From Candidatus Heimdallarchaeota archaeon (lineage in GTDB: Archaea; Asgardarchaeota; Heimdallarchaeia; Heimdallarchaeales; Kariarchaeaceae): DNA of 8,304 nucleotides. This document shows positions 1 to 7,272 of the stretch, piece by piece (within the stretch, counting starts at the first letter, position 1; every line of letters begins with the position of its first letter). The stretch lies in the NCBI GenBank assembly GCA_021399405.1, contig JAAFKL010000139.1, positions 1 through 8,304 of the forward strand, given 5' to 3'. The position numbers were made by a program, and so were the translations under genes. A model generated the notes under the pieces. It had not been told where the DNA came from, searched no databases, and was given only the letters and a program-made list of their open reading frames with translations.

Positions 1-2789
1 ACAAGAGGATTTTCATTTTCTGCCTCGTAAGTAAAATCAGTTTGTGGAATAAGGAAAGTACTGTGAACCAGCTCTATAGTAATCGTAATATTGTCATAAT
101 TGCCTGCTTTGTCATAAACTCGGAGTTCTACTGTTCGCACCCCCGGAAGAAATGAACGTGGATTGAATTCAATTGTACCTGAAAATGGTTTTGAACCGAT
201 TGTAATACTCGGACCTAATACAGAACCTACTAATAATTCTACCCTATCCAAGTTTAGATCATCATCCACGGAGAATGAAATTATTGATGGGTCTTCAACA
301 CTTAGTCCATCTAAATTTGTTATATTAGATGACAATATTGTTGGTTTGGTGAGATCAAGTGTGAATATTGATTGATCAGTATCTGTCAACAATGATAACG
401 TGTTTTCTTCAACTAAAGTTAAATTATGAATTCCCTCAGTAATGCTAGGTAGTGGATCTCCAGAGGATATGAAACCGACAGAAATATCATCAACAAAGGC
501 TTCAGCCGAATTTGTTTGAGATGTGAACTCCACATTTACAATGGGAGTATTTACGAAGGATCCACTTGCAGGGTGTATTATTGTGACATTTGGAATAAAA
601 TTAGGATTATTCATTCGAATTGATACAACATCCATCTGAGTCAATGGAGAACTGCTATCCACAAGTCTTACAACCAACATCACTTGTTTAGATTGAGTTA
701 AACTGAAATTTATTTCCTCATTTATGCCACTTCCATTTGTTGAAGAAAATAGTACTTGTAATTCTCCAAAATTACCTGTGGTGGCATCAAATATTAACAA
801 ATCTACATCTACACCTACGGGAACTACAGCTTCAAACGAATAGTCGGTCCCTGATTCCAATGTAGCTTCCCAGGCAACAACATTTGAAGTGAAAGGATCT
901 TCAAGATTAAATGAAACGGAGATATCCTGATTAAATATTATACTACCTGATAAAGCTCCCAAAGCTGCTTGAGCATTTACTGCACCCCATCCCTCAACAT
1001 TATCTTTTCCAGTTCGTTGAATACTTGGGGTTTGATCTGGGGCTTCCACTGTTTCACCACCTGCAGAGCCAATATTTGCGACTTCAAAAGAACCTGCAAG
1101 AATTGCACGTTTGATTCTGAAAACGTCTGAAGATGTCCACTGCCAAGTATTATCAGATGAATATTTTTCCATAAGCAGTAATGCAAGACCCGCTACATGT
1201 GGTGAAGCCATGCTTGTACCTTGTAAAGCAATTAAATCATTCGATTTTTCACCAACTCCAATATCATTGCTGTCCGGAGCAATTATCAGACCCAACCCCT
1301 CTGCATAACTCGAATCATGACTAAAGGCAGTAATAGATGGAAAGGCTGTCGATCCACCTGGAGCGACAATATCTGGTTTCGATAATGCAGGTTCTGAGTT
1401 GAAATTTCCATTACTAGAATAAGATGCAATTTCGTTATACCGATTTACAGCTCCAACAGTAATTGCCTCTTCAGCGGATCCTGGAGAAAATATTCCTCCA
1501 CTATTTTTTCCTTCATTTCCGGCTGCAACAACAGAGATTATACCATTATTTGCTAAAACTGCAATTTCAGAATCGAGTGTAGCTTGTACTACTGTAATAC
1601 CAATACTTAGATTAACCACAGTGATGTTGTAAGTTAGCTTATTGGCAACTATCCAATCCATTGCATTGAGAAAATCGTTTGTGCTACCATCACCATTGCC
1701 ATCTATTACCTTGACAGGGACTATGTTAACACCGGGGGCTACACCGCTGTATTGTTCATATCCATCCTCAGTTTCTTGACTAGGAAGTTCAGAATCATAA
1801 GTTAAAGTTGCCCATCCCTCATAGTCTAAATCTTCAGCACCACCTTGATTTCCAAACCCAACATAATAATCCCCAGGGACAATATCTGAGAAAGTAACTT
1901 CAAAGTAACCAGTGGTATCCGTTTCAACATTCGTTCCAGATGCCAAAACAAAAGATCCTCCACTTTCCGTCACCAACAGAATTGAGGCAGTTCCACCTGG
2001 GTTATCTGCACCTTTAGTACCCCAATCCATACCAACAGTTATGGAACTTGACACATTTACATTTGCCCATAAAATATCTGCAAAAAAACCTGCACTTGGC
2101 AAAGTACCTCGAGCAGTTTGAGTGTATGTATCACTAGTAATTGGTAAACCAGTTGCAATTCCTGCCACATGAGTCCCGTGTCCATCAGTATCAATGGCTA
2201 ATGTTGCATTGTTATTCAAAGCATTGTATGAGGCGATAATTCGACCTTCAAAAGCAGAATGGGAAAAATCTATACCCGAATCTACTACTGCGATACTGTA
2301 ACCGCTACTCCCAGTAAGACCTTGATCCCAGAGAAAGGGACGTACCCCTAATTGTGAGGTCGAATAAGCTAACTGAGGCTCTAATTCCAAATTTTCCTCA
2401 ATTACTGCAACCCCTGGAAGTTTACTTACAATACTTAACAAAGCTGTATCCATTGTTACGTGTAGAGCTGGAAGTGTTTCATAGCGTCCAAGAATGGAGA
2501 TACCACCCATATTAAAACTTGTAGGGACAAAATTGAAATCTTCAAACAAGATAATTGCATCTAATTTATCTTGGTCTGAGTTTAGGTAGTCAGAAATTTT
2601 ATCATTATTACTATCCACTTTCAGACTGTTCCTCTTAATAATATCCCTTAAATCATCAATATCTGTAGGAAAATCTATTTCTTGAGCAACTTCTGTAATT
2701 TCAGTAATAATAGAATTAGGTTGCGTGACAAATAATGAGGATGTCACGATGAATATAACAAATAAAAAGATTGCAGATTTCCTTTTCAT
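1..2789 (-). CDS. Secreted subtilisin-family (S8) serine protease with an insert in the catalytic domain and Ig-like C-terminal domains; 3' end beyond the window
   Basis: The frame is open from ATG at 2789 to the left edge, giving 929 residues without a stop. A signal peptide begins MKRK and has a hydrophobic core at about residues 5-21. Residues 25-140 resemble an I9-type propeptide, including LPGVAVIEEN just before the mature enzyme. The catalytic set is complete: Asp170 in VVDSGID, His204 in DGHGTHVAG, oxyanion Asn425 in AAGNEG and Ser526 in GTSMASPH. About 130 residues (roughly 215-346) interrupt the domain between the His helix and SGVAPG; they look like a beta-sandwich. The catalytic domain ends near GWGAVNAQAAL (about 600-610). 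A PPC-like segment (about 614-725) and two Ig-like units (about 734-815 and 816-908, the second with YDKAGN) follow. It should hydrolyse proteins or peptides outside the cell. Autoprocessing is inferred from the family. A C-terminal membrane anchor, if any, lies outside the window. Confidence 0.95.
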   Translation of the reverse strand, partial: MKRKSAIFLFVIFIVTSSLFVTQPNSIITEITEVAQEIDFPTDIDDLRDIIKRNSLKVDSNNDKISDYLNSDQDKLDAIILFEDFNFVPTSFNMGGISILGRYETLPALHVTMDTALLSIVSKLPGVAVIEENLELEPQLAYSTSQLGVRPFLWDQGLTGSSGYSIAVVDSGIDFSHSAFEGRIIASYNALNNNATLAIDTDGHGTHVAGIATGLPITSDTYTQTARGTLPSAGFFADILWANVNVSSSITVGMDWGTKGADNPGGTASILLVTESGGSFVLASGTNVETDTTGYFEVTFSDIVPGDYYVGFGNQGGAEDLDYEGWATLTYDSELPSQETEDGYEQYSGVAPGVNIVPVKVIDGNGDGSTNDFLNAMDWIVANKLTYNITVVNLSIGITVVQATLDSEIAVLANNGIISVVAAGNEGKNSGGIFSPGSAEEAITVGAVNRYNEIASYSSNGNFNSEPALSKPDIVAPGGSTAFPSITAFSHDSSYAEGLGLIIAPDSNDIGVGEKSNDLIALQGTSMASPHVAGLALLLMEKYSSDNTWQWTSSDVFRIKRAILAGSFEVANIGSAGGETVEAPDQTPSIQRTGKDNVEGWGAVNAQAALGALSGSIIFNQDISVSFNLEDPFTSNVVAWEATLESGTDYSFEAVVPVGVDVDLLIFDATTGNFGELQVLFSSTNGSGINEEINFSLTQSKQVMLVVRLVDSSSPLTQMDVVSIRMNNPNFIPNVTIIHPASGSFVNTPIVNVEFTSQTNSAEAFVDDISVGFISSGDPLPSITEGIHNLTLVEENTLSLLTDTDQSIFTLDLTKPTILSSNITNLDGLSVEDPSIISFSVDDDLNLDRVELLVGSVLGPSITIGSKPFSGTIEFNPRSFLPGVRTVELRVYDKAGNYDNITITIELVHSTFLIPQTDFTYEAENENPL

Positions 2790-2816
2790 TTCTAAACACT
2801 AGAACCATGTCGTGCA

Positions 2817-2830
2817 GTTATAAGTATCTT
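2817..2830 (-). promoter_or_regulatory. Candidate archaeal TATA/BRE promoter of the subtilase gene
   Basis: On the minus strand the sequence reads AAGATACTTATAAC. It combines an A/G-rich BRE-like stretch with a TATA-like box centred about 32 bases before the ATG at 2789. With the usual archaeal TATA-to-start spacing of about 26 bases, transcription would begin a few bases before the ATG. No convincing Shine-Dalgarno motif precedes this start, which fits a leaderless or very short-leader mRNA. It was found by eye only. Confidence 0.4.
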
Positions 2831-2885
2831 TACTAATTAATCTAGAGCGGTCGGGTATTCAATTAATAAATCTTGATTTTGAATA

Positions 2886-4829
2886 TCAGAGTCGTTTTCT
2901 TTTAATTCTTGTTGAAATTAATCCTATCAATGCAAAACTCGCGAGTATTGTAATTAAAGATAAGGGAGTTTGATCTCTTTCCGATGTACTAACCTCTTGA
3001 ACTGTAGCAGTGATTTCATGTGTGATAACCTTAAAATTACCTGCATTATCTGTCACATTGAGAGTTATGATGTACTCTCCATTATATCTAAATTTAATAT
3101 TGATTTGCTCCAGACTAGTTACATTTATTGTCAATCCGCTCAATCCGTTACCCCATGATAAGCTTGCAAAAGCTACACCAGTTGGGTTCACACCTTCATC
3201 TTTGAAATTGAACTCAATTGTCACACGTCCAATTCCATCAGTGAAATTTGATGGTGAGATGAAATTCGCAATTGGTGATGTAGTATCCAAACGATAAATC
3301 GCAGTTATTTCCCTAGTATTTTCTATACTGTATCTCCCTTGATTTGGATCTGTGGTATTTACAATCTCAAAGGTATTAGTGACAGAAATAGTAACTAAGT
3401 GAATTCCTTCAATAGTTACATCTTCACCGGCATTTGAAAAAGATAAAGTTAGATTTTCCAATCCCACAATTGATCTTGATAAATCAGTGGTATTGGAGAC
3501 TATAGTTGCACTTATCACAGAACCTCGTAAGGTTGAATATTCCCAATCAATGAAACCCCTCGAATGTCTAGAAATTGTATCATTTGCAGTAAGCAATGTG
3601 ACATCTGGTCGGGCATCTCTAATAAGAATGGAACGTGGAGCGGTTTCATTATATACACTGCCAAAATACGTCACATAAGCCTGTACCTGCAATAAATTCG
3701 AAGCTTCAAAATCAGCATTGATTACTACATTGAATATTGTAACTGTTTGAGTGAAATTAGCACTATCAATTGTTTTGTTGATTTCTTGCTTATTGACAAT
3801 TGGAGTTGTAAGACTGGTTTCAATCCAATCAACAAGTGGTTCATCTGAGCTATCATTCTCGTATAATCGATATCTATAAGAGAATTCATCATTATCAGTT
3901 GCATTAACAGTAGTTACATTGAATACAATAGTATCGGCATCAGTGTACTGAAATTCAATAGATTTTGAGTCATCGAACTGATTTAAGGCTTCAGTAAAGG
4001 TTGTATTAAACTCAAACCCGTTAGAAAGTGTATGAAATATTGGTTCATCTGTAGATGCCCTTTCAAATCCGTACTCGTTTGATGCAGTAAAGTAAACCCA
4101 TCGCTGAGTTAAGGTGTAGTTAAATTCAAACCGTAAAACATTTCCAGCATCAGAGACTTGAACCATTGTTTCTTTCTCAGATGAGCCATTATACAATGCT
4201 TCTGTAGAATTTCCAAAAGCAAGAGTTACTACTGTTGAATTAGTAGAGTCTACAGCTTCATAAACTATGAGAACTTCTGTTCCAATAGCTGTATAGAATT
4301 CATCAACTTGATTTCGATCAACTGTATCATCGTTTGGTGTCCCACCAACTACATCAACAAAATTAGGAAATTGCGAACCCTCAGCAGTCCACATTTGATG
4401 ACCTAATGCGTTATCTACAAAATCCAATTCTTCTTTAGTATTGTTGGTCAAAGTATTTGACCATGAATATGCAAAGAAATAGGTATATTCAGTAACATTT
4501 AGTTCAATTTCATAAAATGAATCTGGTCCTAGACTACTATCTAAAGTAAAATTTCTTCCTGTGATTGGATCTGTATCTAAACCACTGCCTTCACCGACTA
4601 ATACTAATCCATCTACATCAAATCGATCCGCCTTGTATAAGATGGTTACAGTTTGATTTTCATCAAAGATGTAATTATTTGATTCTCCACTGGGATTTAC
4701 ACCCCTAAATGTTGGTTCAGAAGGTTTTGGAGGATCTTCAGCTAGAACAATACTCAAATATTGAGTAGGGTATAAACTGATCACCATTAATAATATAATA
4801 ACAAGAAATTTTCTTTTCATAAGCGACAC
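2886..4829 (-). CDS. Secreted, sequon-rich surface protein with a C-terminal membrane anchor, function unknown
   Basis: I do not recognise a named family. The 647 residues start with a basic n-region (MKRK) and a hydrophobic signal sequence to about residue 30. The body is beta-rich with few cysteines. Residues about 516-607 form a clear Ig-like or cadherin-like unit ending in NVTDNAGNF, and the preceding 100 residues look like a related unit. Residues 622-640 are a single hydrophobic span followed by the basic tail RIKRKRL, so the protein should face outward on a C-terminal anchor. I count 22 N-x-S/T sequons, consistent with heavy archaeal N-glycosylation. No catalytic motif is visible. The start is either GTG at 4829, which has GAGG five bases upstream, or ATG at 4820, which gives MKRK like the neighbouring protease; the second would be 644 residues. 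The subtilase follows 96 bases downstream on the same strand, suggesting a shared extracellular role such as substrate capture, tethering or a surface-layer component. Confidence 0.9.
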   Translation of the reverse strand: MSLMKRKFLVIILLMVISLYPTQYLSIVLAEDPPKPSEPTFRGVNPSGESNNYIFDENQTVTILYKADRFDVDGLVLVGEGSGLDTDPITGRNFTLDSSLGPDSFYEIELNVTEYTYFFAYSWSNTLTNNTKEELDFVDNALGHQMWTAEGSQFPNFVDVVGGTPNDDTVDRNQVDEFYTAIGTEVLIVYEAVDSTNSTVVTLAFGNSTEALYNGSSEKETMVQVSDAGNVLRFEFNYTLTQRWVYFTASNEYGFERASTDEPIFHTLSNGFEFNTTFTEALNQFDDSKSIEFQYTDADTIVFNVTTVNATDNDEFSYRYRLYENDSSDEPLVDWIETSLTTPIVNKQEINKTIDSANFTQTVTIFNVVINADFEASNLLQVQAYVTYFGSVYNETAPRSILIRDARPDVTLLTANDTISRHSRGFIDWEYSTLRGSVISATIVSNTTDLSRSIVGLENLTLSFSNAGEDVTIEGIHLVTISVTNTFEIVNTTDPNQGRYSIENTREITAIYRLDTTSPIANFISPSNFTDGIGRVTIEFNFKDEGVNPTGVAFASLSWGNGLSGLTINVTSLEQINIKFRYNGEYIITLNVTDNAGNFKVITHEITATVQEVSTSERDQTPLSLITILASFALIGLISTRIKRKRL

Positions 4830-4834
4830 TTGAA

Positions 4835-4838
4835 CCTC
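4835..4838 (-). promoter_or_regulatory. Ribosome-binding site GAGG ahead of the surface-protein gene
   Basis: GAGG on the minus strand lies five bases before the GTG at 4829 and 14 bases before the ATG at 4820. The spacing favours the GTG start, while codon preference and the MKRK match to the neighbouring protease favour the ATG. The sequence alone does not settle it. Confidence 0.4.
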
Positions 4839-4877
4839 AGTATGACTATTCGCAGTCTAATGCCGATTTCTTTGTCC

Positions 4878-4884
4878 TTTAAAC
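4878..4884 (-). promoter_or_regulatory. Weak AT box possibly serving the surface-protein gene
   Basis: The minus strand reads GTTTAAA here, about 50 to 60 bases before the candidate starts. If used, it would give a leader of roughly 25-35 bases that includes the GAGG site. No better TATA-like element was seen closer to the gene. The call is weak. Confidence 0.2.
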
Positions 4885-5013
4885 AAATCGATAGGTACTA
4901 GGTTTTTTCTTGCTTCATCAAATGATGTTGAGTTTCCTATTTGATTAAGAAAGTTATCAATCAAATGTGTGGAATTTTGCAAGAAGTTATTTTGATTCAA
5001 TTTCTTAATATTG

Positions 5014-5048
5014 AAAAAGCCTGATGAGAGGTTTTCCTAATTGGAAAA
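5014..5048 (-). terminator. Possible terminator of the winged-helix/RING-like gene
   Basis: This lies about 60-90 bases after the stop of the 698-residue gene. On the minus strand AAAACCT pairs imperfectly with AGGCTTTT (one unpaired C) and ends in a run of five T. Just before it is a separate short inverted repeat, TTTTCC-AATTA-GGAAAA on the minus strand. Both stems are short and AT-rich, and archaeal termination mostly depends on T-runs, so this is only a candidate. Confidence 0.25.
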
Positions 5049-5105
5049 ATTGTAGATAATGATTTAGATTCACAGTTGATAATGAATAATAATTTAGGAA
5101 TTCAA

Positions 5106-7202
5106 TTAATGGTTTAAACTTACTAGTTGTGACGGATTCAATGAATTTTTACATACAGGGCATTCTCCTTTGATTTTCAACCATTCTTTAATATGAGTGG
5201 AATGTGATTCATGGCTGCAATAGGGACATGCTACAATAAAATCAGAAACAAGCAGTGGCCCTTTGCACACAGTACAAAGTGGCAGCATTGCATTGCATTT
5301 TGGACAAGGATCTTTTACCTCTGTAATAATGGTATTACACTCAAAACATTGGGGTTTTGCTTTAATTCTAAATAGTTGTTTGCTCTTTACAAAATACTTG
5401 TTCACTAATTTTCCATCATAATATCCCCTTGCGATAAGGATAGAGAGGTTGTTAATGAGATCATCCTTATGTATTATGGAATTTTTAGAAAGCTCATTCA
5501 TTGAGATCCTATTGTTCTTAAACGCAGCACTTTCGATGGCCTGTATTGTGGATTGTAGATTCTTTTCTAATTCGTTTATTGGGATATTTGGCTGGGGTTG
5601 TCTTCTTTCTATGACACGTATTGATTTACGAGTAGTTTCAGCAACTAATAAACCAGAACCAATTATTAAATAAATTTTACTATATGCTTGGATTGCAGTT
5701 AAAGCAAATTTACTCCTAATTTCCTTTAAAGAAATTTTTTCTTTCATTAGAATAAGTCCTAGTATTTCTTGATCTAATTGAGGTAAATCGGTCACCTGAA
5801 CTAATGGTGGTAGTTTTGGAATTTCAGTTAATGTAAGAACTGAATCCTTTGCAACTGCGTTTGCAATACCACGAGAAATGAAGACGTAAGCTTTTTCTCT
5901 TGCGGTTTCACGATCAAGTTGGAGAAGTGCTGCAATTTTAGGCCAAGATATGACTTGTTCAGATATTAATGCTCCTAGAATTATTCGTTCCCAACTTTCC
6001 AACGCAATACTGTGTATGGAAGTTATTTTGGCTATATTAGTAAGTTCAAACGATTCTGCTGTTCTCATCGCACCGTCGATCTGGCCTGAAATATATAGAT
6101 CAATAATCCCTTTGATAGCCTCATAACGCTTGACACCCATTTTTTTCATGATAGTTTTCACATTGATCCTTTTTTCTGTACCAATAAGCCCTAAAAGTAC
6201 CCTATAATTAAATAGAGAAGAAGCCACAAGCTGATCAATTGGAATAACTCTAGTTGCCTTATATGGTTTCAATGGTTTCAAAAAACCTTTTGTTGACATA
6301 TTGAAAGGAATTTCTCGAGTTGCAGTTAATCTGGCGACCACTTGTAGTAGAGATGCTCGATGTGTATTAAGAACAGAAGAAAGTTCTCGCAACGATGCTG
6401 TTTTCCTCAAGTTTATGTATCCAATTGTTAATTTCTCGATTTCAGACATCATTTCAACTGGTTTCTGAGGAAATAATACAAGAAAATGTTTTATCTGAAT
6501 TATGACTTCCGTCGCCTTAATCTTTGATTTATGGATTGTAAAATTACATAAAATCATGTTCGATAATATCATATCAACAATTATGGCCTGAACTTTATGT
6601 TCAGGGAGTTCAAGGTTATTTGATATCTCGTTGAACGTCGTTTGTTCTCTAAGAATTGCATAACCGATAACTTCTTTCTCCCGTTTAGATACTTCATCAG
6701 CAGAGATTTTCGGTAGTTCGAAATGAATAAAGAATTCAAAATGACGTTCAGTAACTTTACTAGAAGAAATTAGACCCTGAGTAATATAAATGGCTAAAAT
6801 ATGAACAACAGCCTCGAACGTTATAGAAAATGCTTTTTGTAATTCTTCAATAGAAACCTTGAATCTTGCTTTTAGGTATGCTAGGAAAATGCGATCATCA
6901 AGCGTTAGATTGGGGCTTTGTCTCTCGAATTTATAATTAACAGAACTTAACAGGAAAGTATCAGATGTGAAGTGACCTTCAATCAGTTTTGATTGCAATA
7001 ACCGACCAATTTTTTCTTCTAGGTCCAATCTTTTCATATTTAATAGCTCTTGCAATAGCTTTAGCTTCACTTCCTTAAAATGAAGTATTGAGCCGATTAG
7101 AATAGAGATTTCTGAATCCTTTAATTTGGAAAAATATGGCCTGACGTGAGTTAATGGATTAACTGTTTCCGTTTCAAGTTCAACATCTTCCATTGATCTC
7201 AC
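5106..7202 (-). CDS. Tandem winged-helix (PCI/UFL1-like) protein with C-terminal zinc ribbon and RING-like finger
   Basis: The 698-residue product lacks a signal peptide or membrane span, so it is cytoplasmic. Residues about 33-613 contain some eight units of 55-65 residues, each with the pattern of a winged helix: three helices and a short wing, with phrases such as LYISGQIDGA and LIARGYYDGK. Approximate units are 33-85, 100-160, 172-228, 252-308, 325-388, 400-458, 472-530 and 544-613. The wing phrases recall PCI-domain and UFL1-type winged helices. C619-x2-C622 and C633-x2-C636 form a zinc knuckle pair. C643-x2-C646, C662-x-H664-x2-H667-x2-H670, IKEWL and C681-x2-C684 follow RING-H2 spacing, with His as the sixth ligand. 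A scaffold role, with RING-mediated ubiquitin-like transfer as one option, is inference; DNA binding or complex assembly are alternatives. The start is GTG at 7202 with a weak AAGGAA 12 bases or so upstream; ATG at 7193 is possible. The gene follows pdxT by 70 bases. Confidence 0.93.
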   Translation of the reverse strand: MRSMEDVELETETVNPLTHVRPYFSKLKDSEISILIGSILHFKEVKLKLLQELLNMKRLDLEEKIGRLLQSKLIEGHFTSDTFLLSSVNYKFERQSPNLTLDDRIFLAYLKARFKVSIEELQKAFSITFEAVVHILAIYITQGLISSSKVTERHFEFFIHFELPKISADEVSKREKEVIGYAILREQTTFNEISNNLELPEHKVQAIIVDMILSNMILCNFTIHKSKIKATEVIIQIKHFLVLFPQKPVEMMSEIEKLTIGYINLRKTASLRELSSVLNTHRASLLQVVARLTATREIPFNMSTKGFLKPLKPYKATRVIPIDQLVASSLFNYRVLLGLIGTEKRINVKTIMKKMGVKRYEAIKGIIDLYISGQIDGAMRTAESFELTNIAKITSIHSIALESWERIILGALISEQVISWPKIAALLQLDRETAREKAYVFISRGIANAVAKDSVLTLTEIPKLPPLVQVTDLPQLDQEILGLILMKEKISLKEIRSKFALTAIQAYSKIYLIIGSGLLVAETTRKSIRVIERRQPQPNIPINELEKNLQSTIQAIESAAFKNNRISMNELSKNSIIHKDDLINNLSILIARGYYDGKLVNKYFVKSKQLFRIKAKPQCFECNTIITEVKDPCPKCNAMLPLCTVCKGPLLVSDFIVACPYCSHESHSTHIKEWLKIKGECPVCKNSLNPSQLVSLNH

Positions 7203-7238
7203 TAAGATTTTAATTTCCTTAATTTAAATCACATTTCT

Positions 7239-7255
7239 AAATATAAATAGGTTTC
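7239..7255 (-). promoter_or_regulatory. Candidate TATA/BRE promoter of the winged-helix/RING-like gene
   Basis: The minus strand reads GAAACCTATTTATATTT, an archaeal-style BRE followed by a TATA box, in the 70-base gap after pdxT. Its centre is about 40 bases before the GTG at 7202, predicting a start of transcription near 7218 and a short leader. It suggests this gene can be transcribed separately from pdxST. Read-through from pdxT is also possible because no terminator is evident in the gap. Confidence 0.45.
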
Positions 7256-7272
7256 ATTTTCGATAACTAATA

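Noticed and set aside
163..375. Plus-strand open frame of 70 codons inside the subtilase gene
   Set aside because: It is antisense to a well-supported protease frame with intact catalytic motifs, and its product shows no recognisable features. The same holds for the plus-strand frames at 1111-1308, 1912-2121, 2970-3297, 3487-3678, 5449-5673 and 7607-7828.
977..1186. Minus-strand open frame of 69 codons
   Set aside because: It overlaps the subtilase in another frame, across the conserved GWGAVNAQAAL region, so it is a shadow.
2886..2980. C-terminal tail of the surface protein as an archaeosortase sorting signal (PGF-CTERM or similar)
   Set aside because: The hydrophobic span and basic tail fit, but no PGF or other recognised sorting motif precedes the span, so a plain membrane anchor is the safer call.
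2886..4829. A second protease or a glycoside hydrolase
   Set aside because: No catalytic triad, HExxH or other enzyme motif was found; the sequence looks wholly structural.
4840..5105. Intergenic stretch examined for a small RNA, tRNA or small gene
   Set aside because: It is AT-rich with only short imperfect hairpins. No cloverleaf, box C/D pair or convincing reading frame was seen.
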